A stretch of 64,000 bases of DNA from an uncultured Spirochaetaceae bacterium (GCA_902789325.1 CADANN010000021.1:62001-126000); one strand, 5' to 3'. Numbered from the stretch's first letter, positions 9,811 through 19,835 are shown. Program-made: numbers and translations. The notes: generated by a model not told the origin, from the sequence alone.

Positions 9811-11677
9811 ACTGGATTTTTAATCTGTCTTTCAGAATTGATGCCCTTGCGTTTTCAGGATACAAACTTGCTGCGTATTCTGCGGAACGGAGGGCATTTT
9901 TTATATCCCCATCAGCAGCATAAATACAGGCAATTCTATAAAATAGTTCAGAACGTTTTACATTATTACTTTCGCGGCCAGCAGCCTTACCATAAAGGTC
10001 TAAAGCCTTTCCTTTCTTTCCAAGCGAAACATAAATATTTCCCAAGTTCATACAGATTGCAGTAGAGGCTGTTTGTGAAAGGAATCCATCTTCCAGCAAT
10101 CCTGCACTTTCGTACGCACAATATTCATGTAAACGTATAGCTTCATCTGTACGCTTAGTATAAGCAGCAAACCAGGCACCAAACTCAACAATTGAGAGTT
10201 CATATCCGCGTGCCTTTTCTACAAACTGTTCCCAGAAATCACGCTTTGAATCAAAAGAACTAAGGTCTGTTACATGGTCATAGAACAACTTCCAGGCATC
10301 ATCATACTGCTTGGTTCGTAAAAGGAAATTTAAAGCATACTGTACCATCAGACTTTTCAGATTTCCATCTTCATTCAGACTGTTTTCCAGCATGTTCCAG
10401 AGATCTCGGTTTTTATCTTTTTCAGAAATAGATTTATCTGTTTTGTATCTTAAATCTAGCTTTGTAATATTGAGATATGGATCATTTGTATGTCGCAAAG
10501 CTTCATCAATTCTATATACAGCATCACTTAATGGAATCTTTCGACGGTTATCATAGCGTTCCATTTCAAGAGTAGTAATTCCAGCCTTACGAAGTGCAGC
10601 AAGTTCAGCATCTTCCTCGCGCTCCAGATTTGAACGATAAGCAAAATCTGCATACAAAATAAGCCCCGGAACATTGTCAGGCCATCGGTTTACAACATAG
10701 AACAGAAGATCAGCATTCTGATCATCCATTCCCTGATTTCCTGCCCAAATTGCACTGTTTATAATGATATTTGAGAGAAGATTTTCATCTGCCTTGCGAA
10801 CCTTAAGCTCATCAAGATTCAAAACAATATTGCGACGGGCAGCTTCAGCAGCTTCCATCTCGCTTACAGCCATATATGCGTCTGACTCTAATGCCGACTG
10901 TTGAATTGCAGATGTCTTAAATGTTACAACACCCTGATAGCCAGTCATAAGCTGTTTTGAACTTTCGATTGCATCAATTGTGTTATAGAATTGTCCTGCA
11001 TCGTAGCAAACCATTGCCCAGAAAAAAGCATCGTCTGCATCTAAGAATGCTGCTGGATAAAGAGAAGCGGCAAGCGCATAATCTCCATTTGTAAGATTAA
11101 ATACGGCGCAGTTACGTAGCCATACAGGATTTTTGGAAGTTTTATATGCATCCAGATAAATCTGATAAAATTCTTTTTTACTGTAATAGGTAAATGCTGT
11201 AGAATTACCACCAGCTTCAATTGCAGCAGCAGCCTTTTCTGCTGAATCACGCAGAATGCACTCAGAATAAATTGAGGCATATTTAGTTCCGCGCAACTTC
11301 TCCGCCACCTTCAGGCAATCGCCGAGGCGGCCTTCCCTCATTAAAAAAACAGCGTACACAGCAAGCAATTCTTCGTTTCCACTGTTCTTTTTCAGGGCCT
11401 TTTTAAGAAGCTTTTCTGCACGTACCGAATCACCAATAGTAATATAGCGTTTATAAATACCAATGAAAGACCACGAATCATAAGCACGCTTTTCGGCCTT
11501 TTTAAGTTCCTTAAGCGCCGACTGCATCTGATTCTGCATTACAAGAGCATCAATAACATCAAATTGGCTTGTTAACGAGTTTTGTTCTGCCCTCATTCTA
11601 CACGAAGAAAAGCAGAACAAAATCAAAGAAAATAAAACTAATGTAAATATGCAGCTTTTAAGCTTTTTTTGCTTCAT
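9800..11677 (-). CDS. TPR-rich lipoprotein
   Basis: 625 residues with a type II signal peptide (KSCIFTLVLFSLILFCFSSC; lipidated Cys near residue 26) followed by helical repeats that look like tetratricopeptide units. Examples are the segment around KAEKRAYDSWSFIGIYKRY and the C-terminal pair NLGNIYVSLGKKGKALDLYG / YRIACIYAADGDIKNALRSA. Probably a periplasm-facing scaffold; the partner is unknown. Its place between groES and nusB matches my memory of T. pallidum TP1014. Its start overlaps the end of nusB by 20 bases, so the genes are likely translationally coupled. Confidence 0.8.
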   Translation of the reverse strand: MKQKKLKSCIFTLVLFSLILFCFSSCRMRAEQNSLTSQFDVIDALVMQNQMQSALKELKKAEKRAYDSWSFIGIYKRYITIGDSVRAEKLLKKALKKNSGNEELLAVYAVFLMREGRLGDCLKVAEKLRGTKYASIYSECILRDSAEKAAAAIEAGGNSTAFTYYSKKEFYQIYLDAYKTSKNPVWLRNCAVFNLTNGDYALAASLYPAAFLDADDAFFWAMVCYDAGQFYNTIDAIESSKQLMTGYQGVVTFKTSAIQQSALESDAYMAVSEMEAAEAARRNIVLNLDELKVRKADENLLSNIIINSAIWAGNQGMDDQNADLLFYVVNRWPDNVPGLILYADFAYRSNLEREEDAELAALRKAGITTLEMERYDNRRKIPLSDAVYRIDEALRHTNDPYLNITKLDLRYKTDKSISEKDKNRDLWNMLENSLNEDGNLKSLMVQYALNFLLRTKQYDDAWKLFYDHVTDLSSFDSKRDFWEQFVEKARGYELSIVEFGAWFAAYTKRTDEAIRLHEYCAYESAGLLEDGFLSQTASTAICMNLGNIYVSLGKKGKALDLYGKAAGRESNNVKRSELFYRIACIYAADGDIKNALRSAEYAASLYPENARASILKDRLKIQSIQ

Positions 11678-12119
11678 CTTTTCCTATTTTATCAAGCACC
11701 GCATTAATAAATTTATAGGAATCATCTGTGTCAAAGTCTTTGGCAATATTTACAGCCTCATCAATGACAATTTTTGCCTCAGCACCATTCTGGAACAAAA
11801 GCTCATAAATACTTGTACGCAGAATCGCAAGTGCAACACGGCTTATGCGATCCATACTCCATGAAGCAGAAAGATGATTTTCTATAAGCTTATCAATTTC
11901 GTCTATATGACTGATTGTACCAGCAATTATAAGGCTTGCAAAGGTGCGTTCTTCTTTTGCAGTTTCAGAAATAGGAGTTTCCTGTTCCTGAAGGCCAGCT
12001 TCAATTTCAGCATCCTTCTGCAACCACGAAAATGTAAGCAAATCATCAAGAGAAGATTTACTTACATCCCATGAATACAAGGCCTGAAAAGCAATTACTC
12101 TACCATTTCTTCTAGACAA
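11658..12119 (-). CDS. nusB: Transcription antitermination factor NusB
   Basis: 153 residues; begins SRRNGRVIAFQALYSWDVSK, the NusB signature, and ends with the conserved IVIDEAVNIAKDFDTDDSYK and FINAVLDKI helices. It binds boxA RNA with NusE in rRNA antitermination. The start is TTG 12119, which abuts the TAA of the upstream isomerase gene with no spacer; GGGG just before the stop can serve as ribosome site. There is no ATG in frame near the family N-terminus. Part of the alaS to TPR cluster. Confidence 0.92.
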   Translation of the reverse strand: MSRRNGRVIAFQALYSWDVSKSSLDDLLTFSWLQKDAEIEAGLQEQETPISETAKEERTFASLIIAGTISHIDEIDKLIENHLSASWSMDRISRVALAILRTSIYELLFQNGAEAKIVIDEAVNIAKDFDTDDSYKFINAVLDKIGKDEAKKA

Positions 12120-13205
12120 TTATTTACCCCACTCAAGCAGCTTATCCAAAGCGGCACCTGTTTTTTTCATATCTACGTTCTCTGCAGTATGAAGTTCTTT
12201 TGCAACAGTGTTAGCAGCATTATTTACATAAATCTGCTGTTTCTGCTGAGTAAGGCTTGAACGGATATAATCATATACAGTTACAGTTGTTTCCGGCTGA
12301 ACTAAATCGCCGATAGCAAGCATTTTTGCATCATATTTTTTGATAACACTAAGGAAGCGGAAATCTTCAGAAGTTTCTTCTACATCAGAAGTATAACCTT
12401 CGCTCTGATTGAATACAAACATAAGGTTCTGCAAAGACATTCCAATTCCAGCAGCAGCAGCTTCTGTCTTAGGGAACAAACCAACGCCAGCCTGGAAGCC
12501 AGAATTTTCTGCCTGTGACTGAACAGCAATCTGTTCTGCTGTAAGTGCCTTTGATTTATATTTGCTGAGGAAATCTACAGTCTTCTGTTTTGCTGCATCA
12601 GGATTATTTCCCTTTGGAACAATTACAAGCAGCATTTTAATCATATCATTCCATACGAAAGAAGACTTATTGCTTTCATATGCCATGCGGATTTCATCAT
12701 CTGTAGCAGCAACCTTCTGAATTTCTGCCTGATTTTTCTGAACTACATACTGCTGCATAAGAAGTGTATTTTTAAGCTGATTTTTGTATTCAGCTTTATT
12801 CATTCCTGTCTGTTCTATAAGAACATCATCCAAAGATCTTCCCTGCTTCTTAAAAAGCTCGTCGAGATCTTTTTCAGTAACAGAAACACCAAGAGTCTGG
12901 CTCATATACTGTGCAAAATACTGATCTACATAACTATCAGGAATAGAAATACCATCTTTAGCAGCTGCCTGAACAATAAGACGTTCTTCAATAAGTGTAT
13001 CAAGCACCTGTTTTTTCTCATCAACAGTAAGAGTTCTGCCACCCATCTGCTTTTCATAAGCTTCGCAGCGAGTCTTCAACTGTTTAAGTGTGATTGATTC
13101 GTTCTTTGTAAGCTTTACAACGGCAAGCACCTGCAAATCAGACTGAGCGAAAACCGCAAAGCTTGTGAGCATTAAAACTGAAAGAACTGCAATAATTTTT
13201 TTCAT
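12120..13205 (-). CDS. SurA/parvulin-type peptidyl-prolyl isomerase (exported)
   Basis: 361 residues with a cleavable signal peptide (IIAVLSVLMLTSFAVFA|QS) and a SurA-like N-terminal chaperone region: LKQLKTRCEAYEKQMGG and VLDTLIEERLIVQAAAKDG. The C-terminal half, with FPKTEAAAAGIGMSLQNLMF, would be the parvulin-like domain, weakly conserved. Likely an outer-membrane-protein chaperone or foldase in the periplasm. The position between nusB and alaS matches the T. pallidum Tpn39b/TP1016 gene as I recall it. The start is ATG 13205, with AAGGA upstream; the frame extends to 13301 inside alaS but has no ribosome site there. Confidence 0.8.
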   Translation of the reverse strand: MKKIIAVLSVLMLTSFAVFAQSDLQVLAVVKLTKNESITLKQLKTRCEAYEKQMGGRTLTVDEKKQVLDTLIEERLIVQAAAKDGISIPDSYVDQYFAQYMSQTLGVSVTEKDLDELFKKQGRSLDDVLIEQTGMNKAEYKNQLKNTLLMQQYVVQKNQAEIQKVAATDDEIRMAYESNKSSFVWNDMIKMLLVIVPKGNNPDAAKQKTVDFLSKYKSKALTAEQIAVQSQAENSGFQAGVGLFPKTEAAAAGIGMSLQNLMFVFNQSEGYTSDVEETSEDFRFLSVIKKYDAKMLAIGDLVQPETTVTVYDYIRSSLTQQKQQIYVNNAANTVAKELHTAENVDMKKTGAALDKLLEWGK

Positions 13206-13278
13206 TTTATAATCCTTAATAATAAGTTTCGTTTTAGTGTCCGTATATGTATAACAAGGGGAGCGCCCAAAAGTTACA

Positions 13279-15102
13279 CTATTTGTCCAGTGGAAGGCCA
13301 CCAGAGATTACCGCACGGATACGGCGTACACCAGCTGAGCTAGACTGTTCCTTCTGAATCTTGAAGTCACCAATCTGAGCTGTGTGCTGTACGTGTGGAC
13401 CACCACAAACTTCCTTACTGAACCAGTCGTTGTGAACGTCACGGCCGATTGTGTAAACCTTTACATCCTCGCCATACTTGTTAGTAAAGAGAGCGCGTGC
13501 ACCTTCTGCCTTAGCCTTATCAAGAGGCATAACTTCCATAGTAACAGGAAGGTCTTCCTTAATCTTTTCGTTTACGATGTCCTCAACCTTCTGAATTTCT
13601 TCCTTAGTCATTGGACGCTCGAATGTAAAGTCAAAGCGCATACGCTCGTTGTTGATATTTGAACCTTTCTGAGCAACCTGGTCGCCAAGAACGTTTACCA
13701 GAGCCTGCTGCAAAAGGTGTGTTGCAGTGTGATACTTTGTTGTGATTTCAGACTGTTCTGCAAGACCACCCTTAGCTGCTCCTGCATCTACTGTCTTTGA
13801 AGCTTCCTGATGCTTGCGTTCAGCTTCCTTAAAGCCTTCTACATCAACAGTGAAACCGTTTTCTGCACCCAACTCCTGTGTAAGCTCAAGTGGATATCCG
13901 TATGTTTCGTAAAGATTATAAGCAACTTTACCGCTGATAATCTTTTTAGGATTCTTCATAAGATTTGGAAGAAGCTTCTGGAATTCTGCCTCACCCTTCT
14001 TGAGAGTCTGGCGGAACTTTGCTTCCTCTGCTGTAAGCTCTTTGTAAACCTTTTCACGGTTAGCTTCGAGCTCTGGGTAAGGTCCCTTGAAGTTTTCAAT
14101 TACAGTTGCTGCAACCTCAGACATAAAGTCCTTTTCGATTCCAAGCTTCATCCCGTGGCGAACTGCACGGCGGATAAGACGGCGGAGTACGTAACCAGCA
14201 CCTACGCGGTCTGGAGTAACTCCTCTCTGGTCTCCAAGAATGAATACTGAAGAACGTGTGTGGTCAGCAATAATACGAACTGACTTATCTTTTTCTTCAT
14301 CTGAACCATATTTATAGCCTGAAAGATTTTCAATTGTCTTAATGATTGGCTGGAAAACTTCTGTAAGATAAACTGATGTTTTTCCCTGGAGAATACAGTT
14401 TGTACGTTCAAGTCCCATACCAGTATCAACGTTCTTCTTTTCCAATGGGAGAAGAGTTTTTTCGTCAACGCGGTTGTACTGCATAAATACGTTGTTCCAG
14501 ATTTCCATCCAGTTTGCGCTGTCAGTACCCTTGTTTGAACCTACAGGTGGCAAGCCTTCGCCTACCCAGTAGAAAATTTCTGTATCAGGACCACAAGGAC
14601 CTGTTGGACCTGCTGCCCACCAGTTGTCTGATGCAGGAAGGTAAGCAATCTTATCCTCTGGCATACCGTTTTCTTTCCAGTAACCTGCAGCTTCTTCGTC
14701 GCGAGGAGCGTTTTCGTCTCCGGCAAATACAGTTACAGAGATCTTTTTTGGATCGAGAGCAAGCCAGTCTTTGCTTGTAAGAAATTCGTAAGAATAAGCG
14801 ATAGATTCTTTTTTGAAGTAATCACCGAGTGACCAGTTACCAAGCATTTCAAAACAAGTAAGGTGAGATGGGTCACCTACTTCTTCAATATCGCCTGTAC
14901 GGATACACTTCTGATAGTCTGTGAGACGGGTTCCCGATGGGTGCTTTTCACCAAGAAGATAAGGAACGAGAGGGTGCATACCCGCCATAGTAAACAAAAC
15001 AGATGGGTCATTTTCTGGAATTAATGACTGACCCGAAATCTCAACATGATTTTTACTTTTAAAAAACTCAATATATTTTGAGCGAAGTTCATTAGCGTTC
15101 AT
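13279..15102 (-). CDS. alaS: Alanyl-tRNA synthetase, short spirochaetal form
   Basis: 607 residues against about 875 in E. coli. The class II catalytic core (MNANELRSKYIEFFKSKNH; SLIPENDPSVLFTMAGMHP; GPTGPCGPDTEI) and the editing domain (HTATHLLQQ and CGGPHVQ zinc ligands) are present. The protein stops right after the editing domain and lacks the C-terminal oligomerisation/C-Ala region. I recall the same truncation in Borrelia and T. pallidum AlaRS, so this is a lineage feature and not damage. Expression appears to start from a promoter whose -10 box lies 8 nt from the ATG, giving a leaderless or nearly leaderless message. Confidence 0.95.
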   Translation of the reverse strand: MNANELRSKYIEFFKSKNHVEISGQSLIPENDPSVLFTMAGMHPLVPYLLGEKHPSGTRLTDYQKCIRTGDIEEVGDPSHLTCFEMLGNWSLGDYFKKESIAYSYEFLTSKDWLALDPKKISVTVFAGDENAPRDEEAAGYWKENGMPEDKIAYLPASDNWWAAGPTGPCGPDTEIFYWVGEGLPPVGSNKGTDSANWMEIWNNVFMQYNRVDEKTLLPLEKKNVDTGMGLERTNCILQGKTSVYLTEVFQPIIKTIENLSGYKYGSDEEKDKSVRIIADHTRSSVFILGDQRGVTPDRVGAGYVLRRLIRRAVRHGMKLGIEKDFMSEVAATVIENFKGPYPELEANREKVYKELTAEEAKFRQTLKKGEAEFQKLLPNLMKNPKKIISGKVAYNLYETYGYPLELTQELGAENGFTVDVEGFKEAERKHQEASKTVDAGAAKGGLAEQSEITTKYHTATHLLQQALVNVLGDQVAQKGSNINNERMRFDFTFERPMTKEEIQKVEDIVNEKIKEDLPVTMEVMPLDKAKAEGARALFTNKYGEDVKVYTIGRDVHNDWFSKEVCGGPHVQHTAQIGDFKIQKEQSSSAGVRRIRAVISGGLPLDK

Positions 15103-15110
15103 AAACTTGC

Positions 15111-15139
15111 ATTATAATGAATTTTCTATATTATGTCAT
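15111..15139 (-). promoter_or_regulatory. Promoter of alaS, leaderless layout
   Basis: On the minus strand: ATGACA (15139-15134), 17-bp spacer, perfect TATAAT (15116-15111), then 8 nt to ATG 15102. Transcription would begin at or next to the start codon; no Shine-Dalgarno sequence exists. The -35 box touches the stop codon of the preceding gene. Confidence 0.65.
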
Positions 15140-16707
15140 CACTCCGCTGTTTCACGAGTCAAAATATAACTCTTTCCCTCTATGGCAAAACAGTCTGTTG
15201 AAGTGATTTTTACCGGAGTAAAGGTGATTGTATCGTAATCTGTTACTACTTTTTCTACGGTTTTACGCTTTACGGTTTCTGTAATTGTTTTTGTTCCAAA
15301 CTGCATTGTATAAGCTTCGCTTAAAAGTGATGCTTCAAAATCAGAACGGAACTGAATTACATCGTAACTACCGATTTTTCCTGCGGCGAAAACTCCATTT
15401 TCTGTAATGCCGCTGTTTGTGAGGCTATATGTGAAATCTGAGAATTGAATCGAAACCGTTGAATCTGCAGTGGTCCAGACATCACCTTTTTTCAATTCGC
15501 GATAGTACTCTCCAACCTCTTTATTCTCAGCATCTCCAAAAGTGCCCTGCAAAGACATTTTTTTATAGTTTCCATCCCACTGGGTATTTTCGCTGATAAT
15601 AAGGTTGATATCATCGCGCAGTGTGACTTTAACTTCATCAGTATTAATAAGGGCAATATCAAAACGGCGGTGCAGGTTCATAATATCAGCATTTACCGCA
15701 GTCAGATAAATACCGTTATGGCGGAGCTTACTGTCTTCCCATTCGTAAACTTCCTGGGTGTCTTTGTAAAGCTGAATGATTTCATTTTCCGGATAATTAA
15801 AATAAAGGTAGCGGATATTTCCATCAGAGTTAGAAGTTTTATACCAGAGTCCTTCAAGGAAAGCAGCAAAGGTTTCTACGGTCCCATCCTGAATGCGGGA
15901 AAGCTCAGTTGCAGCAAGACGACCTGCGGTTACCTTAATTTCGCGGGCAAGTTCATACTGCTGGTTTGCAGGGTTCCATTTATATTCCTGCTGAATCTGA
16001 TTTTGTCCTACAGATGCTTTCTGTTTCCCGTCTGCTGAATCAGGTTTTGCTGTATCCGATTTATAAACCCATACAGAAAAGCTTTCGCCTTTTGAAAGGG
16101 CAAGCGCATAAGATTCAGAACGTTCTGTCTGCTGAATAAATACAGTTCCATCGCAAGAAAAATCACCAATATTTCTAAGAACGTTTCTGCCGCGCTGCTC
16201 TACACAAAGGTAGATTTTCATAACATAATTGCCATCATCTGAAACACCCTGATAAACCAGAGCATTTTTATGTTCACCAGTTACATCAAGCCCCATATAA
16301 GAGAAGGTTCGTGTTCTTGTAAACTCAGTTTCGATAGGTTCAAGACGTTCATAAAGTCCGGATTCAGAATCAATAAGCGCTGCAACTACCCAAAGATTCT
16401 GAGAGTTTGCTTTGCGCACAATGATTACTTCATCATCATAACCATCATTATTGATATCGATTGTAAGGGTACTGATTAAAGTTTCTCCGGAATATAACGG
16501 AACAAAGGTTTCATATTTTTCTGATTCAAACGAAGAAGCAGAGGTTTCATTTTCTGCATTACCGGTTGAAGAAGATTTTGGTGTTACAATGCGGGCTCTA
16601 GTAGATGATTCATCATCTTTTGATAAAAGTTTCTGCGAAATAAAAAATAAGCCTGCAATTAAAGCTGCCGCAAGCACAAACAATATCGGCACAGTTTTTG
16701 ACTTCAT
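15139..16707 (-). CDS. Membrane-anchored protein with a Ca-binding-like DxNxDG motif, function unknown
   Basis: 522 residues. One N-terminal membrane anchor (about residues 6-25) is followed by a Ser/Thr-rich linker and an extracytoplasmic region. At 84-93 the sequence DINNDGYDDE looks like an EF-hand/FG-GAP-type calcium loop, followed by a beta-rich domain up to about residue 270 and a second domain with repeated short strands. I do not recognise the family with certainty; treponemal proteins with a similar layout are sometimes named pallilysin-related adhesins, which I cannot confirm here. It lies upstream of alaS in the same direction, but alaS has its own promoter. It also has a leaderless-type promoter. 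Confidence 0.6.
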   Translation of the reverse strand: MKSKTVPILFVLAAALIAGLFFISQKLLSKDDESSTRARIVTPKSSSTGNAENETSASSFESEKYETFVPLYSGETLISTLTIDINNDGYDDEVIIVRKANSQNLWVVAALIDSESGLYERLEPIETEFTRTRTFSYMGLDVTGEHKNALVYQGVSDDGNYVMKIYLCVEQRGRNVLRNIGDFSCDGTVFIQQTERSESYALALSKGESFSVWVYKSDTAKPDSADGKQKASVGQNQIQQEYKWNPANQQYELAREIKVTAGRLAATELSRIQDGTVETFAAFLEGLWYKTSNSDGNIRYLYFNYPENEIIQLYKDTQEVYEWEDSKLRHNGIYLTAVNADIMNLHRRFDIALINTDEVKVTLRDDINLIISENTQWDGNYKKMSLQGTFGDAENKEVGEYYRELKKGDVWTTADSTVSIQFSDFTYSLTNSGITENGVFAAGKIGSYDVIQFRSDFEASLLSEAYTMQFGTKTITETVKRKTVEKVVTDYDTITFTPVKITSTDCFAIEGKSYILTRETAE

Positions 16708-16715
16708 ATTCTAAA

Positions 16716-16744
16716 AATATAATGTGTATTCCGAATTTTCACAA
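16716..16744 (-). promoter_or_regulatory. Promoter of the anchored-protein gene, leaderless layout
   Basis: TTGTGA (16744-16739), 17-bp spacer, TATATT (16721-16716), then 8 nt to ATG 16707. There is no Shine-Dalgarno sequence before the ATG. Confidence 0.55.
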
Positions 16745-16779
16745 GGTATAGACTTGATTATCATTTTTATGCTATTTTA

Positions 16780-16927
16780 TTGCGAAATTTCCATTTATCT
16801 TGCGAAATATTCAATCGTTTTCGTTTATTTTCAATAAATAAAAACTGTATAGAAATATATAAATCTTGTACAACCTTATATTATAAAAAAAAATTACTTA
16901 CACAATTTGGATTTATTACTATATAAT
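16780..16927 (+). promoter_or_regulatory. Divergent control region upstream of the second chemoreceptor
   Basis: The 304-base gap between divergent genes is very AT-rich. It holds a direct repeat TTGCGAAAT at 16780-16788 and 16800-16808 (20-bp period), then AATCGTTTTCGTT at 16813-16825, nearly identical to the reverse complement of the site before the ComFB/GH27 operon. A candidate promoter for the chemoreceptor is TTACAC (16898-16903), 18 bp, TATAAT (16922-16927), leaving a leader of about 78 nt. Confidence 0.5.
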
Positions 16928-17011
16928 ATAAAAGACATTAAAAAGTTCGTGCTGAAAGTTTTAGATTGAGAGTTAGTAGAGAGTTTTTCTTTTTTTTCAG
17001 GGGGATGCACA

Positions 17012-19060
17012 ATGAAAAGAAGAGGGTCTGTTGCTGTTCGTGTAATCGGACTTTTGATAGCCGGAATGATAATTTATTCTCTGGTACTTTTTACTGTAAT
17101 AAACAGACAATTAACCGAAGGTTTTCTGAACTATATAGAAAATACACTTGTTTATCAAAGTGAAGGCGTTCAGAACTACATTGATGAAATTTCCGCAGAT
17201 TTAAAGCGTTCTACTGCCAGCTTAAAAGAATCATTCTATGAAGGATACCCTGAAAATGGATTTGAGCCTCGTTTTGTAAATGACGTATGTCATCAGGTTA
17301 TAAAATATCATGATGCAGAAGGCGCAATTATTGTTGATAACACCGGCAATAAAGTTACCACTACAAGCCTTGGTTCTGTAGATTTTTCAAGATTCATAAA
17401 ACGCGCAATTGCAGGAGAAAATGTTTCTTCTATATTTATTGATGGAAAACATCTTTATGCTGTAGTTGCAGAACCACTTGTTGTAAATGGAGCCCAGGTT
17501 GGAGCAGCTGTAACTAAGCAGCGTATTTCAGATGATAAATTCGTAGCAAAAATCGCTTCTCTTTATGATGTAAAAGCTGAATATTATTCTGGTTATACAC
17601 GTGTTTATTCAACTTATACCCTTATGACAGGAAGTAAAATTGAAAACAAACATATTATTGACAGTGTTCTTAAAGGCCAGCCTGTAAAAGCTATCATAAA
17701 CGTAAAGGGTGAAGAATATGTTTCATACTACTTCCCTATTCGCGACTCAGAAGGCAATGTTCTTACATCATTCCACATTGGAAAACCAATGTCTGACGTT
17801 GTAACAATTGCAAAGGGAATTTTTATTCCGCTGATTATTACCGCTGCAGCAATTACAATTGTACTCGTTGGTTTGATTATTCTTTTGATTTATCAGTCTA
17901 TTCTTAAACGCCTGACCTTCGTTGGAAAATCAATTAAGACACTTTCATCTGGTGATGCAGACCTTACTCTCCGAATTCCTGAAAAGGGAAATAACGAATT
18001 CACCGAACTTGGAGCTGATGTAAATGCATTTATCGAAATTCTTCAGACCCTCGTTAAAAAGCTAAATGAAGCACAGCTTTCTTTGGAACAAATTGGTGCT
18101 GAGCTTGGTGTAAACTCTCAGGAAACAGCAAGTGCTACCAGCGAGATTATGGCTAACATTTCAAGTGTACGAATGCAGGCAGAAACTCAGTCGACTGCAG
18201 TTACTGAAACAACTACCGTTCTTGAGCAGTCTGGAGAAAGCGTAAATGAACTTGTTGAACTTATTAATAATCAGGTTGCAGGTATTACACAGGCATCTGC
18301 TGCTATTGAACAGATGATTGGAAACATTTCGGCCGTATCTAATTCTGTAAATATAATGGCTCAGAGCTTTAAGGTTCTTGATTCAAACGTAAATGAAGGA
18401 AACTTTAAGCTTGAAAATGTTGGTAATAAAGTAAACCAGATGGCTGATCAGTCTAAAATGCTTTTACAGGCAAACAATATGATTGCCCAGGTTGCTTCTC
18501 AGACTAACCTTCTTGCTATGAACGCTGCAATTGAGGCCGCTCATGCAGGAGAAGCCGGAAAGGGATTTAGTGTTGTTGCCGACGAAATCCGTAAACTTGC
18601 TGAAACAAGTTCTGTACAGTCAAAAAATATTAATACAGAGCTTAAGGAGATTTCTGCTTCAATTCAGGATATCGTTACACTTACCGGCGATGCACGGAAC
18701 TCTTATTCATCAATCGTTTCCCAGTTGAATTCAACTGATACAATTATGGAACAGATTGCAAATGCAATGGCAGAACAGAGTCTTGCTTCTACACAGATTC
18801 TTGAAGCACTTGCAGATATGAAGGGGCAGTCAACTTCTGTAAATGAGAAATCTAAAGGACTTCAGCGTGGCATTGAAAACGTTCAGAATAATATGAATGT
18901 TGTAGCCCAGGTTTCTGATGTAATTCTTGGAAGTATGGATGAAATGACTGCAGGTTCACAGGAAATCAGCACTTCATCACAGAGCGTTTCAAATCTTGCT
19001 CAGCAGACACGCGATAACATTGAAATTATGGATTCTTTACTTAAACAGTTTAAAGCGTAA
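17012..19060 (+). CDS. Methyl-accepting chemotaxis protein (Cache-type sensor)
   Basis: 682-residue chemoreceptor with helix 1 at about 8-28, a periplasmic sensor of about 240 residues, a long second helix ([20 protein letters not shown]), HAMP, and the signalling domain with tip [26 protein letters not shown] precedes ATG 17012 by about 7 nt. It is a paralogue of the receptor at 1814-3913, with a clearly different sensor. Just downstream lie xylanase and endoglucanase genes, and a LacI-type operator-like site lies upstream, so sugar sensing is a reasonable guess but not shown. Confidence 0.94.
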   Translation: MKRRGSVAVRVIGLLIAGMIIYSLVLFTVINRQLTEGFLNYIENTLVYQSEGVQNYIDEISADLKRSTASLKESFYEGYPENGFEPRFVNDVCHQVIKYHDAEGAIIVDNTGNKVTTTSLGSVDFSRFIKRAIAGENVSSIFIDGKHLYAVVAEPLVVNGAQVGAAVTKQRISDDKFVAKIASLYDVKAEYYSGYTRVYSTYTLMTGSKIENKHIIDSVLKGQPVKAIINVKGEEYVSYYFPIRDSEGNVLTSFHIGKPMSDVVTIAKGIFIPLIITAAAITIVLVGLIILLIYQSILKRLTFVGKSIKTLSSGDADLTLRIPEKGNNEFTELGADVNAFIEILQTLVKKLNEAQLSLEQIGAELGVNSQETASATSEIMANISSVRMQAETQSTAVTETTTVLEQSGESVNELVELINNQVAGITQASAAIEQMIGNISAVSNSVNIMAQSFKVLDSNVNEGNFKLENVGNKVNQMADQSKMLLQANNMIAQVASQTNLLAMNAAIEAAHAGEAGKGFSVVADEIRKLAETSSVQSKNINTELKEISASIQDIVTLTGDARNSYSSIVSQLNSTDTIMEQIANAMAEQSLASTQILEALADMKGQSTSVNEKSKGLQRGIENVQNNMNVVAQVSDVILGSMDEMTAGSQEISTSSQSVSNLAQQTRDNIEIMDSLLKQFKA

Positions 19061-19083
19061 TTTTTCTACTTTTTATAAATTAA

Positions 19084-19122
19084 AAGAGCGGTTCCTTGTA
19101 CTTCGGAGCCGCTCTTTTTTTT
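19084..19122 (+). terminator. Terminator between the chemoreceptor and GH11 genes
   Basis: AAGAGCGGTTCC (19084-19095) pairs with GGAGCCGCTCTT (19105-19116), one G-U, 9-nt loop, then T run to 19122. The A-rich 5' flank lets it also act on the convergent xylanase transcript. Confidence 0.88.
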
Positions 19123-19127
19123 AGTTA

Positions 19128-19835
19128 TTACCAGACGGTAAGATTAGCGTAACCACTGCTCTGATAGCCTTCTACTTCCATAATCTGATAATCCCACTGA
19201 TTACCAAGATTCATTCCGCATCTAGCCCAGGCATTAAAGTGATTTGCTGTTGTGATTGTGTTGTTCTGTCCCTGAGGACGTTTTTCACGTCTTACACTCC
19301 AGTACTGATCAAAGGTTGCATTGCCGATAATTGACGGCTGATTGTAACGGGTAGTCTTGTATATGTCATACCATGCACCGTCGGTATATACATTTCCCAT
19401 GTAAGTTCCTGTAGGACGATAGTTACCCCAGGTATCAACGATGTAGTATTCTACAAGCTTACTGCCCTTTGTCCATCCATAAGCGGCAAGATAACCGTTT
19501 CCAGATGGATTCCATGCACCTGCATTATAGTTGATGTTTCTGTAAGAACCCTGATTCCAGCCTTTACCTGCTGTGAAGTTTCCGCAGTTCTGCCACCATA
19601 CAGAATAGTTTCCTCCGTCGCCCAGAGTCATCTGTACGTTTCCGCCGCCATCAGTCCAGAAGGAATAATACATTCCTCCATTCCAACCAGTCTGATTCCA
19701 ACTAACGGTAGCAGCCCGTGAGGAAGCAGATGCGCTTGATTCTTCAGATACATCGCCAGCTAAGTTGTTACAGCTGGAGAGACAAAGCATTCCTACTACT
19801 GCTGCTATGGCAGTTATGAATACACGTTTTTTCAT
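19128..19835 (-). CDS. Endo-1,4-beta-xylanase, GH11 lipoprotein
   Basis: 235 residues: lipobox LCLSSC (Cys22), a Ser/Ala-rich linker, then one GH11 jelly-roll from about residue 45 to the end. The catalytic nucleophile is Glu129 in [12 protein letters not shown] and the acid/base is Glu222 in [11 protein letters not shown]. The thumb region [16 protein letters not shown] and the QYWSVRR strand are also typical. It hydrolyses internal xylan bonds, probably from the outer cell surface. There is no carbohydrate-binding module. The ribosome site AGGAG lies before the ATG. It lies downstream of the GH5 gene on the same strand, separated by a hairpin. Confidence 0.96.
   Translation of the reverse strand: MKKRVFITAIAAVVGMLCLSSCNNLAGDVSEESSASASSRAATVSWNQTGWNGGMYYSFWTDGGGNVQMTLGDGGNYSVWWQNCGNFTAGKGWNQGSYRNINYNAGAWNPSGNGYLAAYGWTKGSKLVEYYIVDTWGNYRPTGTYMGNVYTDGAWYDIYKTTRYNQPSIIGNATFDQYWSVRREKRPQGQNNTITTANHFNAWARCGMNLGNQWDYQIMEVEGYQSSGYANLTVW

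Noticed and set aside
13206..13301. N-terminal extension of the PPIase frame
   Set aside because: It overlaps the end of alaS, has no ribosome site, and precedes a perfect signal peptide at MKKIIAVL.
16966..17163. Short frame overlapping the start of the second chemoreceptor
   Set aside because: It runs in another frame of the receptor gene and has no family features.
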